Source of the DNA: Magnetospirillum gryphiswaldense MSR-1 v2
Lineage (GTDB): Bacteria; Pseudomonadota; Alphaproteobacteria; Rhodospirillales; Magnetospirillaceae
Assembly: GCF_000513295.1 (NCBI RefSeq)
Contig: NC_023065.1
Span: forward strand, 2,402,501-2,466,500
Direction of reading: 5' to 3'
DNA: 64,000 nucleotides
Position numbers and translations under genes: made by a program
The notes under the pieces: generated by a model
Told to the model about the DNA's origin: nothing
Seen by the model: only the letters and a program-made list of their open reading frames with translations
Databases searched by the model: none
Shown here: positions 60,510-64,000 of the stretch, in pieces
Position numbering within the stretch: the first letter of the stretch is position 1
Layout of the letters: every line of letters starts with the position of its first letter

Positions 60510-60853
60510 TCCCGGTTCCGACGGGCGTCCGGGTCTGGCTGGCGGTCGGGCGGACGGACATGCGGCGCGGCATGAACGGCTTGGCGCTGCAGGTGCAGGA
60601 GGCGCTCGGCCGCGATCCCCACGCCGGTGACCTGTTCGTTTTCCGGGGTGCTCGGGGGGATCTGATCAAGGTCCTTTGGCACGACGGCCTGGGCATGTCG
60701 CTGTACGCCAAGCGCCTGGAGAAGGGGCGGTTCATCTGGCCCTCTCCGGCTGACGGCGTGGTGGCGATCTCGTCGGCCCAACTGGCCTACATGCTCGACG
60801 GGATCGACTGGCGCAACCCGCGCCACACCTTCCGCCCGCGAAGTGCCGGATAG
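60506..60853 (+). CDS. tnpB: IS66 TnpB, copy 2
   Basis: A 115-aa OrfB, translation identical to copy 1, with the TDMRRGMNGLAL and FRGARGDLIKVLWHDG motifs. Confidence 0.92.
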   Translation: MIPVPTGVRVWLAVGRTDMRRGMNGLALQVQEALGRDPHAGDLFVFRGARGDLIKVLWHDGLGMSLYAKRLEKGRFIWPSPADGVVAISSAQLAYMLDGIDWRNPRHTFRPRSAG

Positions 60854-60910
60854 GGCGGAAACCCACATTTTTAGCGAGTCAGCGGCCGGGTTTTATGATT
60901 CCATTGGGGC

Positions 60911-62518
60911 ATGGAAATCGGCCGCGAGACCCCGACAGACGACATCGACGCCCTGAGGGCGGAGCTGGCGGTCGCGCGCGCCAGGGCCGCCGAGGACCAG
61001 GCGCTGATCGCGCACCAGAAGCTGCAGATCGAGAAACTGAAGCGCGAACTCTACGGCCCCCAGGCGGAACGCTCGGCCCGCCTGATCGACCAGATGGAGC
61101 TGGCGTTCGAGGAACTGGCGGCGGCGGCCACCGAGGACGAGATCACCGCCGAGAAGGCCGCGGCGCGCACCACCAACGTGGCGGCCTTCACCCGCAACCG
61201 GCCTGCCCGCAAGCCGTTTCCCGAGCATTTGCCGCGCGAGCGGGTGGTCGAGCCGGCTCCGTCGGCCTGCTCCTGCTGCGGCGGTGACCGTCTGCGCAAG
61301 ATCGGCGAGGACGTCACCGAGACCCTGGAGGTGATCCCGCGCCAGTGGAAGGTCATCCAGCGGGTCCGCGAGAAGTTCAGCTGCCGGGACTGCGAGAAGA
61401 TCAGCCAGGCGCCGGCGCCCTTCCATGTGACCCCGCGCGGCTGGGCCGGCCCCAGCCTGCTGGCCATGATCCTGTTCGAGAAGTTCGGGCAGCACCAGCC
61501 GCTGAACCGCCAGGCCGAGCGCTATGCCAAGGAGGGTGTGCCGCTCAGCCTGTCCACGCTGGCCGACCAGGTGGGCGCCGGCTGCGCCGCCCTGGAGCCG
61601 TTGATCCGGCGCATCGAGGCCCATGTGTTTGCCGCCGCGCGTCTGCATGGCGACGACACCACGGTGCCCGTCCTGGCGAAGGGCAAGACCGACACCGGCC
61701 GATGTTGGGTCTATGTCCGCGACGACCGCCCCTTCGGCGGACCGGCACCACCGGCGGCCATGTTCTACTATTCGCGCGACCGGAGAGGTGAACACCCCCA
61801 GGCCCATCTCGCTGGGTATGCCGGGCTGCTCCAGGCGGACGCCTATGGGGGCTATGGCGCACTCTACCTGCCCGACCGAAAACCCGGGCCAATCCTGGAG
61901 GCCGCCTGCTGGGCGCATGCGAGGCGTCCGTTCTTCGCCCTAGCCGACCTGGCGGCCAATGCCCGCCGCAAGGCCGAGGGCCGGGCTGCCTCGGTGATCT
62001 CGCCCCTGGCGCTGGAGGCGGTCCGGCGCATCGACGCCCTGTTCGAGATCGAGCGCGCCATCAGCGGCCAGGACGCCGACCGGCGGCGGGCGATCCGCCA
62101 GGAGCTCAGCGCCCCCCTGGTCGCCGACCTGGAACGATGGCTGACGGAGAAGCGCGCCGGTCTGTCGCGAGGCAACGATCTTGCCAAGGCCATGGACTAC
62201 ATGCTGAAACGCTGGCCCGCCTTCACCCGCTTCCTCGACGACGGCCGCGTCTGCATGACCAACAATTCCGCCGAACGCGCCCTTCGTGGCATCGCGCTCG
62301 GCCGGAAGTCCTGGCTCTTCGCCGGGTCCGACCGCGGTGGACAGCGTGCCGCCTCCATGTACAGCCTCATCGTCACAGCCAAGATGAACGACATCGATCC
62401 GCAAGCCTGGCTGGCCGATGTCCTTGCACGGATCGCGGGTCACCCCGCCAGCCGCATCGACGAACTCCTGCCCTGGAACTGGCGGAACGCCAACCCGGCC
62501 TCCGCCGTCGCCGCCTGA
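60911..62518 (+). CDS. tnpC: IS66 TnpC transposase, copy 2
   Basis: A 535-aa DDE transposase, translation identical to copy 1, with Cys zinc module, DDTTVPVL, ADAYGGYGAL and NNSAERALRG core motifs intact. With two intact copies the family is likely still mobile in this genome. Confidence 0.93.
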   Translation: MEIGRETPTDDIDALRAELAVARARAAEDQALIAHQKLQIEKLKRELYGPQAERSARLIDQMELAFEELAAAATEDEITAEKAAARTTNVAAFTRNRPARKPFPEHLPRERVVEPAPSACSCCGGDRLRKIGEDVTETLEVIPRQWKVIQRVREKFSCRDCEKISQAPAPFHVTPRGWAGPSLLAMILFEKFGQHQPLNRQAERYAKEGVPLSLSTLADQVGAGCAALEPLIRRIEAHVFAAARLHGDDTTVPVLAKGKTDTGRCWVYVRDDRPFGGPAPPAAMFYYSRDRRGEHPQAHLAGYAGLLQADAYGGYGALYLPDRKPGPILEAACWAHARRPFFALADLAANARRKAEGRAASVISPLALEAVRRIDALFEIERAISGQDADRRRAIRQELSAPLVADLERWLTEKRAGLSRGNDLAKAMDYMLKRWPAFTRFLDDGRVCMTNNSAERALRGIALGRKSWLFAGSDRGGQRAASMYSLIVTAKMNDIDPQAWLADVLARIAGHPASRIDELLPWNWRNANPASAVAA

Positions 62519-62555
62519 CGCCGCCCCCCCCCTGCGTCCTTCACCGGATGGATAC

Positions 62556-62563
62556 GTTAGTCA
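62556..62563 (+). repeat. Right copy of the IS66 8-bp target duplication (GTTAGTCA)
   Basis: GTTAGTCA directly follows the IS66 right end. The left copy is split by the IS630: GTTA is at 58967-58970 and TAGTCA at 60037-60042, sharing the duplicated TA. Confidence 0.9.
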
Positions 62564-62629
62564 GGCCCTATCGGCGCCGACTTCCGCAGGACATTGGTGG
62601 TTTCAGGCAATATTCCCCTGGTTTTGCCC

Positions 62630-63658
62630 TCAAGCGGGCGCACGTTTCCTCTCAAGCCACATGAGACGCAGCATGTTGTAGGCGAGGTTGATCATGCCGA
62701 TCTTGGTTTCCGCCCTGGCCTTGCCGATGGTGCGGACGATGGCGGCCATTGGCCCCTTCTGGTGAGCGAAGATATAGCGCACCATGGATTTGAGGGCATT
62801 GGCCTTGCGGGTTCTGTCTGGCATCGGCTTGCCCTTGGGCTTCTTGCGATGGACCTGCGAGACGAAGCCGTTCTTCGCCATAAACGTCTCGTTCTTTTCC
62901 GAGCGATAGGCCGTGTCGGCCCAGACGCCGCTCGCCGTATTGGTCTTGTCGAGTAGATCGGGCAACCGGGCGCCATCATGGGCTGCCGCATCCGTCACCA
63001 GCCATTTGCGGATCAGCCCATGCGCCAGATCCGCCGGAACGTGGTTCTTGTAGCCGAGGGATGGGACGGCCAGATCCACTTGCGGCTGGCCATCCTCACG
63101 GGGCTTGGCCTTGGAATACTTCACCGTCCACCGCGTATCGCGGTCCTTTTGCCGCAATTTCGCTGGCTTGTCCTTCCAGGCGTCGGGAATGGTTCCGGCC
63201 TTGATCGCGGCCTTCTCACCATCGGTATTGCGCTGCTTGGGGGCGGCGACAATGGTGAATTGCCCGACATCGCCAGATAGCCTGCATCGAAGCGCTCGAA
63301 CAGACCCTTGATGGCGTTGGCCTTGGTCAGGTGCTCGCGGAAGGTCCAGATCGTGTTGGCATCGGGAACCGGATCGGAAATCCCAAGCCCAAGCCCAAGG
63401 AACCACTTCCAGGTCAGGCGGTCACGCATGAAATATTCCGTGGCCTCATCGCCCATGCAGGATCAGCACCTTGAACATCTGCACATGATCGAACGGCGGA
63501 CGACCACCTTTGGCGCCATTCGAGCGCGGAACCGTACGCTCCAGGTCAGGACGGAACCGCGCGAAATCGATCGTCCGGTTCAAGTGCTCCAGCACGTCGC
63601 CCTTCTTCGAAAGACCCGCCAGACATGCTTCAACGTCGAAAAAACCCGGTGCCTTCAT
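62630..63658 (-). pseudogene. IS5-family transposase, inactivated by frameshifts and loss of catalytic Asp region
   Basis: Three frames together cover an IS5-type transposase: 63446-63658 (GRPPFDHVQMFKVLILHGR), 63270 to about 63456 (MGDEATEYFMRDRLTWKWFLGLGLG...NTIWTFREHL) and 62630 to about 63265 (TIVAAPKQRNTDGEKAAI ... YNMLRLMWLERKRAPA). A shift occurs near 63455. A small deletion near 63262 removes the segment that normally carries the first catalytic Asp (VDATIV-type motif). The protein cannot be active. The element's presumed right end is at 63737; its left end is at 58904, separated by the IS66 and IS630. Confidence 0.8.
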
Positions 63659-63716
63659 TGCCCAACCTCACCGCCACGATCCCGTCATTGAATCAAAGCC
63701 CCGCCCTCATCGCCAG

Positions 63717-63737
63717 GGTTTTTGGAGGCGTCCAGCT
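63717..63737 (-). repeat. Right inverted repeat of the dead IS5-family element
   Basis: Exact reverse complement of 58904-58924 over 21 bases. It lies 59 bases upstream of the transposase start at 63658, a normal distance for an IS end. Confidence 0.6.
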
Positions 63738-63906
63738 TGCGAAAGCGGAGGCGCGGGACATTGCGGAGGCCGCCCTCGCGCAACTGGTCGCTCGTAGGAA
63801 GGCCGCCATGTTGGCGGAGGGCGACGCCCGCACCAAAGCGCCAGAACCACCAATTGCGCCCCTGTCGGACGCGCTGTGGATTCCCTTCTTCGATTTCTGG
63901 GGGTAA
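63738..63906 (+). pseudogene. 3' fragment of an unknown gene cut by the IS5 end
   Basis: The plus-strand frame reads AKAEARDIAEAALAQLVARRKAAMLAEGDARTKAPEPPIAPLSDALW..FFDFWG and stops at 63906. It looks like a genuine helical C-terminus, but its start is replaced by the IS end. No relation to the ATPase fragment on the other side of the IS cluster is visible. Family unknown. Confidence 0.4.
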
Positions 63907-63935
63907 GCGGGGCGGCAATGAAATTAAGTAATTAA

Positions 63936-64000
63936 ATGGCGGAACCGCATGCCTACTTCGTCGATGCCATCAGCCGTATCGTCGCGGGCCATCCACAGAG
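63936..64000 (+). pseudogene. C-terminal piece of another IS66-type TnpC (runs off window end)
   Basis: Codons from 63936 read AEPHAYFVDAISRIVAGHPQ, which aligns with PQAWLADVLARIAGHPASR near the end of the IS66 TnpC proteins in this window but is clearly diverged. It is probably the tail of a different IS66-family transposase, truncated at its 5' side. Confidence 0.5.

Larger units (their letters stand above)
60043..62555 (+). mobile_element. IS66-family insertion sequence, copy 2 (2513 bp)
   Basis: Same length, orientation and genes as copy 1 (constant offset 12247). Once the IS630 is removed from its left side, the flanking octamers are both GTTAGTCA, a perfect 8-bp target duplication. 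It inserted into the left part of the dead IS5-family element. Confidence 0.93.

Overview
The window is high-GC alphaproteobacterial DNA and almost certainly comes from a Magnetospirillum-type magnetotactic bacterium. It holds a complete mamY-mamX-mamZ-ftsZm operon, a MamF/MmsF/MmxF-family gene, two intact and one decayed Mms5/Mms6/MamD-like Leu-Gly-repeat genes, and a feoAB locus. This is a piece of a magnetosome island (MAI); the mamAB and mamGFDC operons are not in the window. The species cannot be fixed from sequence alone.

Layout. (1) 1-5.9 kb is core chromosome: smc (cut by the window start), a dsbA-type thioredoxin and dciA on the minus strand, then mutY, a secreted hypothetical, prfC and a small ribbon-helix-helix-like gene. 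(2) 5.9-22.2 kb is a giant (about 3650 aa) repetitive surface protein with its type I secretion operon: an HlyD-type adaptor and two different ABC exporters. (3) 22.4-23.7 kb has an FNR-like box in front of a 34-aa membrane protein, and a soluble chemoreceptor-like protein with an IS630 copy directly upstream of its start. (4) 24.8-35.4 kb is a defective prophage: a DUF4143 ATPase, an orphan DUF2384 antitoxin, a CI/LexA-like repressor, tail-tip genes (one frameshifted), an embedded Phd/VapC toxin-antitoxin pair, and a P5-like protein with a 3TM holin. I see no capsid, terminase or integrase genes. (5) 35.5-58.7 kb is the magnetosome-island segment: a RepB fragment, a receiver protein, HEAT and unknown genes, two TerY-P-like signalling modules (VWA, kinase, PP2C), Leu-Gly-repeat biomineralisation genes, feoAB with two small downstream membrane genes, a tandem CZB protein, and mamYXZ-ftsZm. 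(6) 58.7-64 kb is an insertion-sequence graveyard: a decapitated P-type ATPase, a dead IS5-family element, an IS66 inside it, an IS630 inside the IS66 target duplication, and a second IS66 remnant at the edge.

How it fits together. feoAB would supply ferrous iron. MamX (c-type haem) and MamZ (MFS plus ferric-reductase-like domain) handle iron redox and transport at the magnetosome membrane, MamY shapes that membrane, and FtsZm is a filament-forming FtsZ paralogue linked to crystal formation. The Leu-Gly-repeat and MmsF-like proteins act on crystal growth. Two kinase/VWA modules flank these genes and may regulate them; that link is inference.

Genome plasticity is the strongest theme. Two apparently identical IS66 copies lie in direct orientation 12.2 kb apart around the whole mamXY operon, and two IS630 copies lie inverted 34 kb apart. 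The order of the nested insertions can be read from intact and split target duplications.
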